A stretch of 55,866 nucleotides of DNA, from positions 1-55,866 of the forward strand of contig UQVK01000017.1 in assembly GCA_900544445.1 (NCBI GenBank), written 5' to 3'. A program made the position numbers and the translations under genes. This document shows positions 7,309 to 16,686 of the stretch, piece after piece. The notes beneath the pieces were generated by a model. That model had not been told where the DNA came from and searched no databases. It saw only the letters and a program-made list of their open reading frames with translations. The DNA is from an uncultured Lachnospiraceae bacterium (GTDB lineage Bacteria; Bacillota; Clostridia; Lachnospirales; Lachnospiraceae). Within the stretch, counting starts at the first letter, position 1, and the number at the start of each line of letters is the position of its first letter.

Positions 7309-7926
7309 TTACCGGATAAAATTCGTCATTTCGCCGGTTTCCCTTTCAGGAAGACCGTATTTTTCCTTTCCCAGCTGAATGCTCTTCATCAGGAAGGTCA
7401 TGTTGCGGGCAAGGGTGCGCATGACGCGCAGGCCTTCCGCATCCTGCAGAGCCTCTCCGGGAAGACGGCCGTGAATGCTGTTCCAGTAGCAGCTGGAAGC
7501 CACGGGCATTCCCGCGATGGTGAAAAATTTGTTCAGCTCGTCAAAGGTCGCGGACAGTCCGCCTCTTCTTGCCGCCACCACCGCTGCGCCCACCTTCATG
7601 CTTTTGTCAAAATGGGTGCTGTAGAAAAGCCTGGTGAGAAAGGCGACCAGCGTTGCGTTGGCGGATGCGTAATAGACCGGGCTGGCGACGACCAGACCAT
7701 CGCAGGCTTCAAATTTGGGCGCGGCCTCGTTTACGATATCGTCAAATACGCATTTTCCCGTTTCCGCACAGCGTCCGCAGGCGATGCAGCCTCTGACATC
7801 TTTATTCCCGATGGACAGAATTTCCGTTTCCACGCCTTCCTGGGCAAACACCTTTTCCATCTCTCCAAGCGCAATGGATGTATTGCCGTTTGCTCTGGGA
7901 CTTCCGTTGATCATTAATACCTTCAT
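7309..7926 (-). CDS. Flavodoxin-fold NAD(P)H-dependent reductase
   Basis: 205 residues of the NADPH-dependent FMN reductase/iron-sulfur flavoprotein family. The phosphate loop is GSPRANGNTS (8-17). CIACGRCAETGKC follows at about 47-59, with closely spaced cysteines as in iron-sulfur flavoproteins, although the spacing is not enough to claim a cluster. VASPVYYASANATLVAFLTRL (about 80-100) contacts the flavin ring. The family moves electrons between NAD(P)H and quinones, aromatics or other acceptors. The ATG at 7924-7926 follows AGGAGAAACAGC. Probable operon with the downstream SDR. Confidence 0.88.
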   Translation of the reverse strand: MKVLMINGSPRANGNTSIALGEMEKVFAQEGVETEILSIGNKDVRGCIACGRCAETGKCVFDDIVNEAAPKFEACDGLVVASPVYYASANATLVAFLTRLFYSTHFDKSMKVGAAVVAARRGGLSATFDELNKFFTIAGMPVASSCYWNSIHGRLPGEALQDAEGLRVMRTLARNMTFLMKSIQLGKEKYGLPERETGEMTNFIR

Positions 7927-7985
7927 TGCTGTTTCTCCTTTTCCTTTGATTATGACTCTTTCCGTTTTTTTCTCCAGACAGCTTC

Positions 7986-8026
7986 AGCCAGAGAGACCGG
8001 GCAGTTTTTCCGCCGTCTCTCTGGCT
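7986..8026. terminator. 12-bp perfect hairpin after leuD
   Basis: AGCCAGAGAGAC (7986-7997) pairs with GTCTCTCTGGCT (8015-8026). Neither side has a clear T-run, so it may be a transcript-end stabiliser and not a strict intrinsic terminator. It separates leuD from the flavodoxin gene. Confidence 0.4.
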
Positions 8027-8070
8027 CCTGTGTGCATTATGCGTATTATATACATAATGAATTTTCTTCT

Positions 8071-8562
8071 TTACTGTCTGGTGTTGATGTAGTTTACAAG
8101 CCCTTCCGCGTCGATGATCCGCTGCATGAATTCGGGAAAAGCCTGGCCCTGATAAGAGGTTCCTTTGGTCAGGTCGGTGATCACGCCGGTGTCAAAATTG
8201 ACCTCGACTTCATCGCCGTCCTCGATTTCCGCTGCCGCTTTGGGGCACTCAATGATGGGAAGGCCGATGTTGATGGCATTGCGGTAGAAAATACGGGCGA
8301 AGGTTTCCGCAATGACGCAGCTTACGCCCGCTGCCTTGATGGCAATCGGGGCATGCTCTCTGGAGGAGCCGCAGCCGAAGTTTTTCTCAGCCACGATGAT
8401 GTCGCCCTTCTGCACCTTTTTGATGAACTCTTTATCAATATCCTCCATACAATGTGTGGCGAGCTCCGCCGGATCAGAGGAATTCAGATAGCGGGCAGGG
8501 ATGATCACGTCCGTATCGATATTATCGCCGTATTTGAATACGCGTCCTTTTGCATTTTTCAT
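8071..8562 (-). CDS. leuD: 3-isopropylmalate dehydratase small subunit
   Basis: 163 residues, the normal size for the short (archaeal/clostridial) LeuD. With LeuC it isomerises 2-isopropylmalate to 3-isopropylmalate in leucine synthesis. Signatures: [15 protein letters not shown] (about 12-26), [12 protein letters not shown] (about 60-71) forming the substrate-binding loop, and [14 protein letters not shown]. The start is the ATG at 8560-8562, preceded by GGAGAG; the upstream in-frame ATG at 8601 has no site. It follows leuC by about 58 nt. Confidence 0.95.
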   Translation of the reverse strand: MKNAKGRVFKYGDNIDTDVIIPARYLNSSDPAELATHCMEDIDKEFIKKVQKGDIIVAEKNFGCGSSREHAPIAIKAAGVSCVIAETFARIFYRNAINIGLPIIECPKAAAEIEDGDEVEVNFDTGVITDLTKGTSYQGQAFPEFMQRIIDAEGLVNYINTRQ

Positions 8563-8620
8563 TGATTCTCTCCATTCTGCCGCAGAGTGACCGCGGCGCA
8601 TGATATTTCAGGCTCTGATA

Positions 8621-9889
8621 TCAGGCGTCCAGCGCGCCGGGCCAGGAAATGGTTCCCGTGACCGCGCTCGCAGCCGCCACAGCGGGGCTCGCCAGATAGA
8701 TTTCCGAATTCACATGGCCCATGCGTCCCACAAAGTTGCGGTTCGTGGTGGATACGCAGCGTTCCCCTTCTGCAAGAACGCCCATATAGCCGCCCAGGCA
8801 GGGACCGCAGGTGGGGGTGCTGACAATGGCGCCGGCTTCAATGAAGATTTTCAGCAGGCCTTCCTCCATGGCCTGAAGGTAAATGGCCTGGGTTGCAGGG
8901 ATGATGATGCAGCGGATTCCCTTCGCCACATGACGGCCGCGCAGAACCTCAGCCGCACAGCGGATGTCTTCGATCCGTCCGTTGGTGCAGGAGCCGATAA
9001 CGACCTGATCGATTTGAATCTCGTCCGTGATCTCATCGATGGTTTTCGTATTTTCCGGAAGATGAGGGAATGCCACGGTGGGTCTTAAAGAGGACAGATC
9101 AATGGTGATTTCCTCATCATAGACGGCATCCGCATCGGCCTCATAGACGACGGGCGTTTTGGAAGAATGCTCTTTGATGTAGGAAAGCGCCTGATCGTCC
9201 ACCGGGAAAATTCCGTTCTTCGCTCCCGTTTCGATCGCCATGTTCGCGATGGTGAAGCGGTCATCCATGCACAGGCTGGATACGCCGTCTCCCGCAAACT
9301 CCAGGGACTTGTACAGGGCGCCGTCCACACCGATTTTTCCGATCAGATGCAGGATCACGTCCTTGCCGGAAACCCATTTGGGAAGGCTTCCCGTCAGCGT
9401 GACGCGGATTGCGGAAGGAACCTTGAACCAGGCTTTTCCGGTAGCCATTCCGGCAGCCATATCCGTGCTTCCCACGCCCGTGGAGAAGGCGCCCAGAGCG
9501 CCGTAGGTGCAGGTATGGGAATCCGCGCCGATCACCACGTCGCCTGCCACCACCAGACCCTTTTCGGGCAGCAGGGCATGTTCGATTCCCATCTCTCCCA
9601 CTTCAAAATAATTGGTGATCTGGTTCCAGTATGCGAATTCTCTTACGCATTTGCAGTGTTCCGCCGATTTGATGTCCTTATTCGGGACAAAGTGGTCCGG
9701 TACCAGGGCGATTTTGTCCTTGTCAAAAACGCCGTCCACCTTCATTTTTTCCATTTCCTTAATCGCTACAGGACTGGTAATATCATTTCCAAGCACCAGA
9801 TCCAGATCGGCCTCGATGAGCTGTCCCGCTTCCACGGACTCAAGATGCGCATGCGCCGCCAGAATCTTTTGTGTCATCGTCATTCCCAT
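8621..9889 (-). CDS. leuC: 3-isopropylmalate dehydratase large subunit
   Basis: 422 residues, an aconitase-type [4Fe-4S] enzyme of leucine synthesis. The cluster ligands are Cys301 (GSCTNGR), Cys361 and Cys364 ([10 protein letters not shown]). [20 protein letters not shown] near 121-140 is the conserved active-site loop. A GGAGG lies 9 nt before the ATG at 9887-9889. It is transcribed away from the LysR gene at 10032 across a 142-bp AT-rich region. The likely -10 (TACACT) has a poor -35, which fits dependence on an activator. Confidence 0.96.
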   Translation of the reverse strand: MGMTMTQKILAAHAHLESVEAGQLIEADLDLVLGNDITSPVAIKEMEKMKVDGVFDKDKIALVPDHFVPNKDIKSAEHCKCVREFAYWNQITNYFEVGEMGIEHALLPEKGLVVAGDVVIGADSHTCTYGALGAFSTGVGSTDMAAGMATGKAWFKVPSAIRVTLTGSLPKWVSGKDVILHLIGKIGVDGALYKSLEFAGDGVSSLCMDDRFTIANMAIETGAKNGIFPVDDQALSYIKEHSSKTPVVYEADADAVYDEEITIDLSSLRPTVAFPHLPENTKTIDEITDEIQIDQVVIGSCTNGRIEDIRCAAEVLRGRHVAKGIRCIIIPATQAIYLQAMEEGLLKIFIEAGAIVSTPTCGPCLGGYMGVLAEGERCVSTTNRNFVGRMGHVNSEIYLASPAVAAASAVTGTISWPGALDA

Positions 9890-9982
9890 GGCATATAACC
9901 TCCGTCTTATTGATAAAAACAGTGTAACATATCCGGAAGATTCGGGAAAATACTTTTCTATTATGTTTACTATAATGACGTG

Positions 9983-10012
9983 TTATATTATAATTTATTA
10001 TAATGAATATAA
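9983..10012. promoter_or_regulatory. LysR-type binding dyad between leuC and the LysR gene
   Basis: The arms TTATATT (9983-9989) and AATATAA (10006-10012) frame two copies of ATTATAAT (9988-9995 and 9998-10005). The T-N11-A style, AT-rich dyad in a divergent leuC/lysR region is the usual place for LysR binding. The actual site is inferred. Confidence 0.45.
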
Positions 10013-10031
10013 GTTATAAAAAGAGGTATGT

Positions 10032-10961
10032 ATGGAACAGAATCTGAATCTTTATCACATCTTCGTCACCGTCGCGAGATGCAAAAACATCTCCGGAGCG
10101 GCACGGGCGCTTTATATCAGCCAGCCGGCCATCAGCAAGGCGATTTCCCGGCTGGAACAGAACCTGAACACCACCCTGTTTCTGCGGTCAAGCCGTGGCG
10201 TGAAGCTCACCGAGGCCGGCGAAATCCTTTACCGGCAGGTGGAGAGCGCGTTTCTCGCCATCAATCAGGGCGAACAGCAGCTGAAAAAAATGCAGGAGCT
10301 GGGAATCGGACACCTTTCCATCGGCGCCAGCAGTACCCTCTGCAAATATGTGCTTCTGCCCTATCTGCGCACGTTCACGGAGGAAAACCCGCACATCCAG
10401 ATTTCCATCTCCTGCCAGTCCACCTACCAGACGGTTCAGGAGATGGAAAACGGATCCGTGGATATCGGCCTGATCGGAGAAAATGATCAGATGGATAAGC
10501 TTTCCTTTTATCCCCTTCAGGAGATCGAGGACATTTTCGTGTGTACCGGAAGCTATCTTGGCAATCTGAAGGAAAGGGCAAACCTTCCCGCCTCTCCCAC
10601 CGCACGGGAGATCATCGGTGCATCCACGCTGATGCTTCTGGATAAGGGAAATATCACGAGGCAGTATATCGACAAATATCTGGCTGTGGAAGGTATTCTG
10701 GCAGGACAGGCGCTGGAGGTCACTTCCATGGATCTGCTCATCGATTTTGCCAGACTCGGCCTCGGAATCGCCTGCGTCATCCGTTCCTTTGTCAAAAGGG
10801 AGCTGGAGGAAGGAACGCTCATCAGCCTGCCCCTTGAGGCGGAGATCCCCAAACGGAGAATCGGCTTCGCCGTCCTGAAAAACACGCCCCTGTCTCCGGC
10901 GATGCAGAAATTTATGGACAGCGTTTTTGGACCCGGCGGAAAGTTTGCCGGCCTGGTTTGA
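10032..10961 (+). CDS. LysR-family transcriptional regulator, probable regulator of leuCD
   Basis: 309 residues. The N-terminal winged HTH is LYHIFVTVARCKNISGAARALYISQPAISKAISRLE in pieces from about 7 to 42, with the recognition helix near SQPAISKAISRLE. Residues 90-300 are the periplasmic-binding-protein-like effector domain (GHLSIGASSTLCKYVLLPYL onward). Divergence from leuCD, with a dyad in the shared region, suggests it controls leucine genes, perhaps sensing 2-isopropylmalate as LeuO/LeuR-type regulators do. That effector is a guess. The GAGG before ATG 10032 is modest. A terminator hairpin follows at 11015-11047. Confidence 0.92.
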   Translation: MEQNLNLYHIFVTVARCKNISGAARALYISQPAISKAISRLEQNLNTTLFLRSSRGVKLTEAGEILYRQVESAFLAINQGEQQLKKMQELGIGHLSIGASSTLCKYVLLPYLRTFTEENPHIQISISCQSTYQTVQEMENGSVDIGLIGENDQMDKLSFYPLQEIEDIFVCTGSYLGNLKERANLPASPTAREIIGASTLMLLDKGNITRQYIDKYLAVEGILAGQALEVTSMDLLIDFARLGLGIACVIRSFVKRELEEGTLISLPLEAEIPKRRIGFAVLKNTPLSPAMQKFMDSVFGPGGKFAGLV

Positions 10962-11014
10962 GAAGGCGAAGGAGCGGTCTTCGGAGCCTTATGTGCGAGA
11001 TTTTTTGCAGAGAA

Positions 11015-11047
11015 TAATAGCCAGGTCTGTGCAAGGCCTGGCTATTA
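11015..11047. terminator. Terminator hairpin after the LysR gene
   Basis: TAATAGCCAGG (11015-11025) pairs with CCTGGCTATTA (11037-11047), followed on the plus strand by an AT-rich run. It may also serve the converging SHOCT gene. Confidence 0.6.
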
Positions 11048-11104
11048 GTATAAAATTTATTTATGCGACTAAATTACAGTTTTCACATAAGAATTATTTT
11101 CAGA

Positions 11105-12316
11105 TTATATCATACGAAGTAATTTTTGTTGCTCGCTTTTAAATTCTTCGTCGGTAAGCAATCCAGATTCTTTCATCATTTTAAGTTTTTCTACTTTTTG
11201 TTTAAAATCGTTGATTGAATCTGAGGATGATTCAATCATATTGTTACTAGCAGAATTTGCGCCCGCAATCTCTACTCTTAAAAGGCTTCCATCTTCAATG
11301 ACATTTACTGACTGATGTAAAACAGTTTTCTTTTCCAGTTCATCTACGATGCCATATTTCTTTTCAGGAAGATATGTCTGTAAAAAATTATAAATATCCT
11401 GTGGTAATTCAATATCAATATATTGTTTTTTTGTATCAGAATAAAAATTCAGCATAACATTTCTATTGTCGATTTTTTTAATATCTGTATCTAAAGAAAA
11501 AGAACTATATCCTAATGTATGTTCAGCAGGTTTATATGTCAGCGCAGCACCTAATGCCATACCCATCAACCCAAATAGTACCCCTCCTCCTACTGTTGCT
11601 AATTTTGAAATCTTCCCACCAGTTAAGCTGCCTCCATAGCTTGAATAGTCACCATGAATATCTGAAACATATGAAATATTTCCGGCTTTTTCATAGTAAT
11701 GAATATTTTTATATTCAATTATTCCATTATTTTCTTCTTCAGAATAACCATCAATTTTCAGAAAGTTTAGATTTCTGTTTTCATCTATATATATTAATGC
11801 AATTTTGTTATTCTCTGAAAACAATGTAAATGTTGGCGTAGATTCTTTTATGTGAAACGAAAAGCAATTATTGTAAAATTTAGATGCTTTATTTTCCTTT
11901 TCAATTGCGATTCTTTTTTGGTTTTCTTTGTTTTCAGATTCCAGTTTTTGTTTCTTTTCTTCTGCCTTCAGGAATTCAGTCTGTTTCTCCAAAATAAGAT
12001 TGTACCATTTGGAGATGTCGTTAATTCCCGGCAGCACAATCGTTTCTTTACTTCTATTCACAACAGAATTGGAATTATATTCAATAAATAATGCCCTCTG
12101 GTTATTTACATTATCTATGAACACCCTTGTAATGTCTTTATATCTCACTTCAAACGATTCCGTTTCTTTACTGAGTTCGTTATCAAAAAACATGAAGCAG
12201 ACACCATCAATATAGGAAGGATAGATATATAACTTTATATTATGCTTTTTAGCAAAAATACCATTTTTGTATTCTCCAGAATAAAAGTCAATGCATTTTT
12301 CTATGTTTAAATTCAT
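11105..12316 (-). CDS. SHOCT-domain protein in an AT-rich island
   Basis: 403 residues. The C-terminus (about 366-403, DSINDFKQKVEKLKMM, then LLTDEEFKSEQQKLL) is a SHOCT domain, a short helical oligomerisation module. The N-terminal 110 residues read like a small beta-rich PH-like or bPH domain. A glycine-rich hydrophobic stretch (about 235-262, GGGVLFGLMGMALGAAL) could insert in a membrane. A Lys/Glu coiled coil lies at about 115-145. The gene is visibly AT-rich against both neighbours, which suggests recent acquisition. The start ATG (12314-12316) has GGAGG 8 nt upstream; the earlier ATG at 12376 does not. Function unknown; many such proteins occur near phage or defence genes, but no such partner is seen here. 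Confidence 0.75.
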   Translation of the reverse strand: MNLNIEKCIDFYSGEYKNGIFAKKHNIKLYIYPSYIDGVCFMFFDNELSKETESFEVRYKDITRVFIDNVNNQRALFIEYNSNSVVNRSKETIVLPGINDISKWYNLILEKQTEFLKAEEKKQKLESENKENQKRIAIEKENKASKFYNNCFSFHIKESTPTFTLFSENNKIALIYIDENRNLNFLKIDGYSEEENNGIIEYKNIHYYEKAGNISYVSDIHGDYSSYGGSLTGGKISKLATVGGGVLFGLMGMALGAALTYKPAEHTLGYSSFSLDTDIKKIDNRNVMLNFYSDTKKQYIDIELPQDIYNFLQTYLPEKKYGIVDELEKKTVLHQSVNVIEDGSLLRVEIAGANSASNNMIESSSDSINDFKQKVEKLKMMKESGLLTDEEFKSEQQKLLRMI

Positions 12317-12432
12317 ATAAATGTCCTCCGTTATTGAACAGTTTTTGCACTTCATTATTATAGCACAATATAACAAAATATAATATAAACAGTAGGATAT
12401 TCACAACAAAAGATAACCAATTTGCTATATAA

Positions 12433-12549
12433 GGCAAATTAATCTCATTTGACGATTCTTTTCGTCAAAATGGATTTTGGGGAGAAAATGGTGCTTTTAG
12501 TACACTATTTGATATAAAAAGAATAGAAGAAGTGAATATTTCGGATTAA
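12433..12549 (+). pseudogene. C-terminal fragment of an unidentified AT-rich gene
   Basis: An open stretch of 38 codons between two stops reads FDDSFRQNGFWGENGAF, then TLFDIKRIEEVNISD and a stop. It has protein-like composition and AT-rich codons like the SHOCT gene, but no start codon or ribosome site. It may be the tail of a gene removed when the island formed. Identity not recognised. Confidence 0.3.
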
Positions 12550-12556
12550 AAATGGC

Positions 12557-12604
12557 AAAAAGATGCTGCCGCATCTATGATTTTCTAATCATTGATGCGA
12601 CAGC
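12557..12604 (-). terminator. ilvC terminator
   Basis: Minus strand GCTGTCGCATC pairs with GATGCGGCAGC (arms at 12594-12604 and 12565-12575), with an inner ATGAT/ATCAT extension and a following TCTTTTT. Confidence 0.8.
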
Positions 12605-12641
12605 CACCTTTTGACTTCGGATTTCTGAACAGGATAAAAAA

Positions 12642-13700
<1,059 letters not shown>

Positions 13701-13751
13701 TCAGAGTCCTTTAAGAAAAATCTGTGCGGAAATCTCCATGGAAATTTTCGT

Positions 13752-14264
13752 TTACAGATCGATATAGACTACATCTTCCGTTCCGCGGGACAGACCGGCG
13801 ATACCGGTACGGGCGAGCTCGAGAATTTCGTAGTTGCTCAGCAGATTGATGCAGGCATCCAGCTTGCTCTGATTACCGGTGAGTTCCACGATCAGGTTTT
13901 CCGGTCCCACATCGATGATGTTCGCACGGAAAATATTGGAAATGGCAATCACATCCTGTCTCTGCGCCGCTGTTACCTTTACCTTGATCAGGGCGAGCTC
14001 TCTGTAAACGCTCTTCTCCGGCTTCAGCTCCCGGATATCCCTCACGTCCACAAGCTTTCCAACCTGTTTTTCGATCTGCTCCAGAATCTCATCGTCCCCT
14101 GAGGTCACAATGGTGATTCGCGTGAGCCTGGGATCTGCGGTCACACCGGCCGTGATGCTTTCAATATTATAGCCTCTTCTGGAGAACAGGCCGGATATCC
14201 GGCTCAGAACACCGGAAGTATTATCCACAAGAAGCTGAAAAACTTTTTTCTGCGTTGTCTGCAT
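13752..14264 (-). CDS. ilvN: Acetolactate synthase small (regulatory) subunit, copy 1, next to ilvC
   Basis: 170 residues, full length for IlvH/IlvN. An N-terminal ACT domain (KVFQLLVDNTSGVLSRISGLFSRRGYNI, shown in parts, residues 5-34) binds valine for feedback inhibition. A C-terminal domain (about 85-170) contacts the catalytic subunit. The start ATG (14262-14264) has GGAGG 9 nt upstream; a longer frame to 14348 crosses the promoter at 14293-14321, so it is not the start. A second, different small subunit is encoded just upstream. Confidence 0.93.
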   Translation of the reverse strand: MQTTQKKVFQLLVDNTSGVLSRISGLFSRRGYNIESITAGVTADPRLTRITIVTSGDDEILEQIEKQVGKLVDVRDIRELKPEKSVYRELALIKVKVTAAQRQDVIAISNIFRANIIDVGPENLIVELTGNQSKLDACINLLSNYEILELARTGIAGLSRGTEDVVYIDL

Positions 14265-14292
14265 CAGCTGCACCTCCGTCCGTTGTTGATTT

Positions 14293-14321
14293 ATTCTAGC
14301 AACATTGCGCTTCCTTGTCAA
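14293..14321 (-). promoter_or_regulatory. Strong promoter for the ilvN copy 1-ilvC unit
   Basis: Minus strand -35 TTGACA (14316-14321), 17-nt spacer, -10 TAGAAT (14293-14298). Just upstream is a perfect inverted repeat, TTCCATAAC/GTTATGGAA (14343-14365), a plausible regulator site. Confidence 0.65.
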
Positions 14322-14410
14322 TCTATGATAGTCAGTCATGGTTTCCATAACTCTTTGTTATGGAATGACAAATACTGTGAATGATTCGTTATACCGTCAC
14401 CGTCATCCGC

Positions 14411-14899
14411 TCAGCTGTCGCTCTCCGCGCACTTTGTCAGGGCCAGCGTCCCGGTGCGCGCCACTTCGACGATGCTGATGGTCTGAAGCATGTTCAGAAA
14501 AATCTGCACCCGTTCCGGTGTGTCGCAGATCTGAATGAGCATCATGTGCTTTGACATATCGACGATAGACGCGTTCATAATCGCGCAGTTCTCCATGATG
14601 TCCTTGCGGTTATTCCGGTTATATTTGATCTTTACCAGCATCAACTCCCTGCTGATGCTGATCTGTTCGTCAAAGGTGCGTACCTTGATGACATCCAGCT
14701 TTTTGTTGAGCTGCTTTTCGATCTGTTCGATGGTCCGCTGGTCTCCGCTGCTGACGATGGTCATGCAGGAAACTGCCGGGTCGTCCGTCTCTCCCACCGC
14801 GAGTGAGTTGATGTTATAGCATCTTCTGGAGAACAGTCCTGCCACCTTGCAGAGCACGCCGGATCTGTTTTCCACAAGTACCGAATATATTTTTTTCAT
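14411..14899 (-). CDS. Acetolactate synthase small (regulatory) subunit, copy 2, next to ilvB
   Basis: 162 residues, again ACT domain (YSVLVENRSGVLCKVAGLFS at 5-24, NINSLAVGETDD) plus C-terminal domain. It aligns well along its length with copy 1 but differs clearly, including CYNIN for GYNIE, so it is a diverged paralogue and not a recent duplication. It follows ilvB by 58 nt, so ilvB and this gene form one unit. The two small subunits could give different feedback sensitivity; that is inferred. The C-terminal ESDS tail is its own. Confidence 0.9.
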   Translation of the reverse strand: MKKIYSVLVENRSGVLCKVAGLFSRRCYNINSLAVGETDDPAVSCMTIVSSGDQRTIEQIEKQLNKKLDVIKVRTFDEQISISRELMLVKIKYNRNNRKDIMENCAIMNASIVDMSKHMMLIQICDTPERVQIFLNMLQTISIVEVARTGTLALTKCAESDS

Positions 14900-14957
14900 A
14901 GCATATCTCCATTCCGCCGCGCCTGGAAGCGGCCTTTTGTCCGCCTTGCCGCGCGTT

Positions 14958-16574
14958 TTATTTTACCAGATCCATGGGGTCGATCATGCATTCCAGAAGA
15001 CAGGAGGCATCATCCTTCAGGAATTCATCCAGAACGGCGTCCATCTCTTTGTTGTCCGTAAGCTTCAGGTAGGGAATCTCATAGGCCTGCGCGATTTTAT
15101 CCAGCTTCGGCGTGCCTGAAATATCCACGACGGAATATCTGTCCTTGTAATTGTAGTGCTGGAACTCCCTCACCATGCCAAGATAGTTGTTGCGGAATAC
15201 AACGATTTTCACCGGAATATGGTGCTGCTGTATGGTCGCAAGCTCCATCATGGACATCTGGAAGGAACCGTCGCCGCAGACGGCGATCACCTGCTTGGAC
15301 ATATCTCCCAGCTTGGCTCCCATGGCTGCAGGAATGGAATAACCCATGGTGCCCATGCCGCCGGAGGTGAGGAAACGTCCTTCCCGCACGATATGGTAGG
15401 CACAGGAAAAGATCTGGTTCTGTCCCACGTCGGCCACATAGACGCCGTCCGGTTCCATGCGCTCTGACAGGCGGCGGATAAAGGCTTCCGGGTCCACATA
15501 AGCCGGATTGGGATGGCGGGTCTGCTTCATGGTCCTGCGGTATTCGTTCAGCCTTTCAATCCATTCCTCATGCTCACAGGTGAATTCCTGATTTTCAAAA
15601 TCGGCAAAGATATGTCTCGCATCTCCTACCAGAGGGATGGTGGGACCGGCGTTCTTTCCAATCTCCGCAGGGTCCACATCGATATGTACCAGTACCTTGT
15701 CATGGGTGATGATGTCCGGCTGGTTCACGGAACGGTCAGCAACGCGCGCGCCGACCATGATCAGAAGGTCGGATTCGTTCATCGCGCGGTTGGCATAGGC
15801 CTTTCCGTTATTGCCGACCATGCCGAAATACATGGGATGCTCCGTGGGCATGACGCCGATTCCCATCATGGTGGAGACCACGGGGATGCGGAACTTTTCT
15901 GCGAAGCTTCTCAGTTCCTCGCAGGCACCGCTCAGGGTTACGCCGCCGCCCGCATAGATCAGCGGACGCTTCGCCTTTTCCAGCTCCTGAATGACCTTTC
16001 GGATCTGGACGGCATGTCCCTTTACCGTAGGTTTATAGGTCCGCATGCTTACCTCCTCCGGATAGCGGAAGCGGTTAAGCTGCGCATTCTGGATGTCGAT
16101 CGGGATGTCGATGAGGACAGGTCCTTTCCGTCCCGTACTCGCCACATAGAAGGCTTCCTTGAAAATCCGGGGAATATCGTTTACATCCCGCACCAGATAG
16201 CTGTATTTTACAAAGGACTCCGCCGCTCCGGTGATATCCGCTTCCTGGAACACATCGCTTCCCAGAAGCTCGCTGTTGACCTGGCCGGTGATGCATACGA
16301 GAGGGATGCTGTCGGCAAAAGCCGTGGCGATTCCGGTCAGCAGATTGGTGGCTCCGGGACCGGAGGTGACGGCGCAGACGCCGACCTTTCCCGTTACCCT
16401 CGCCATGCCGCTCGCAGCATGGGCTGCATTCTGTTCTGTCCGGATCAGAATCGTCCGGATATCGGAATTCAGGATACTGTCGTAGAAGGGACAGATCGCA
16501 ACGCCGGGGTAGCCGAATACCTCCGTCACGCCCTCCAGTTCCAGACACTTTATGATCGCATCCGCTCCATTCAT
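14958..16574 (-). CDS. ilvB: Acetolactate synthase large (catalytic) subunit
   Basis: 538 residues, ThDP- and FAD-dependent, joining pyruvate with pyruvate or 2-oxobutyrate as the first common step to valine, leucine and isoleucine. The catalytic Glu is residue 47 in RTEQNAAHAASG. The ThDP-Mg motif runs from GDGSFQMSMMELATIQQ near 430 to NNYLG about 28 residues later. It is slightly shorter than enteric IlvB (about 560-575). GYPGVAICPFYD replaces the usual GYPGGAILPVYD. A GGCGGG precedes the ATG at 16572-16574. No T-box or leader attenuator was found upstream; metH ends 112 nt away. Confidence 0.95.
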   Translation of the reverse strand: MNGADAIIKCLELEGVTEVFGYPGVAICPFYDSILNSDIRTILIRTEQNAAHAASGMARVTGKVGVCAVTSGPGATNLLTGIATAFADSIPLVCITGQVNSELLGSDVFQEADITGAAESFVKYSYLVRDVNDIPRIFKEAFYVASTGRKGPVLIDIPIDIQNAQLNRFRYPEEVSMRTYKPTVKGHAVQIRKVIQELEKAKRPLIYAGGGVTLSGACEELRSFAEKFRIPVVSTMMGIGVMPTEHPMYFGMVGNNGKAYANRAMNESDLLIMVGARVADRSVNQPDIITHDKVLVHIDVDPAEIGKNAGPTIPLVGDARHIFADFENQEFTCEHEEWIERLNEYRRTMKQTRHPNPAYVDPEAFIRRLSERMEPDGVYVADVGQNQIFSCAYHIVREGRFLTSGGMGTMGYSIPAAMGAKLGDMSKQVIAVCGDGSFQMSMMELATIQQHHIPVKIVVFRNNYLGMVREFQHYNYKDRYSVVDISGTPKLDKIAQAYEIPYLKLTDNKEMDAVLDEFLKDDASCLLECMIDPMDLVK

Positions 16575-16608
16575 CTGTGTTTCCCGCCTTTCTTAATATG
16601 ATAAAAAA

Positions 16609-16686
16609 TTATTGAAATCTGCCGAAAAATTCAGCCAGAGGCTCAATCACCCGGTTCAGGTCGGCAATCGCCTCGTTCAGCTGCAT
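16609..16686 (-). CDS. Possible 25-codon peptide between metH and ilvB
   Basis: The metH stop TGA is followed at once by ATG (TGAATG), opening a 25-codon frame that reads MQLNEAIADLNRVIEPL, then AEFFGRFQ and TAA. It would be an amphipathic helix. Translation could be coupled to metH. It is not rich enough in branched-chain residues to be a classical ilv leader peptide. It may be a small conserved protein or chance. Confidence 0.3.
   Translation of the reverse strand: MQLNEAIADLNRVIEPLAEFFGRFQ

Larger units (their letters stand above)
12317..12641. other. Non-coding, AT-rich gap between the SHOCT gene and ilvC
   Basis: 325 bp. It contains the promoter side of the SHOCT gene, a decayed plus-strand coding fragment (12433-12549), a small TTTGACGA/TCGTCAAA hairpin and the ilvC terminator. 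No complete gene is visible. Confidence 0.6.

Noticed and set aside
16575..16686. Branched-chain leader peptide or T-box attenuator before ilvB
   Set aside because: No run of Ile/Val/Leu codons, no T-box GGUGGNACC-type element and no terminator/antiterminator pair are visible.
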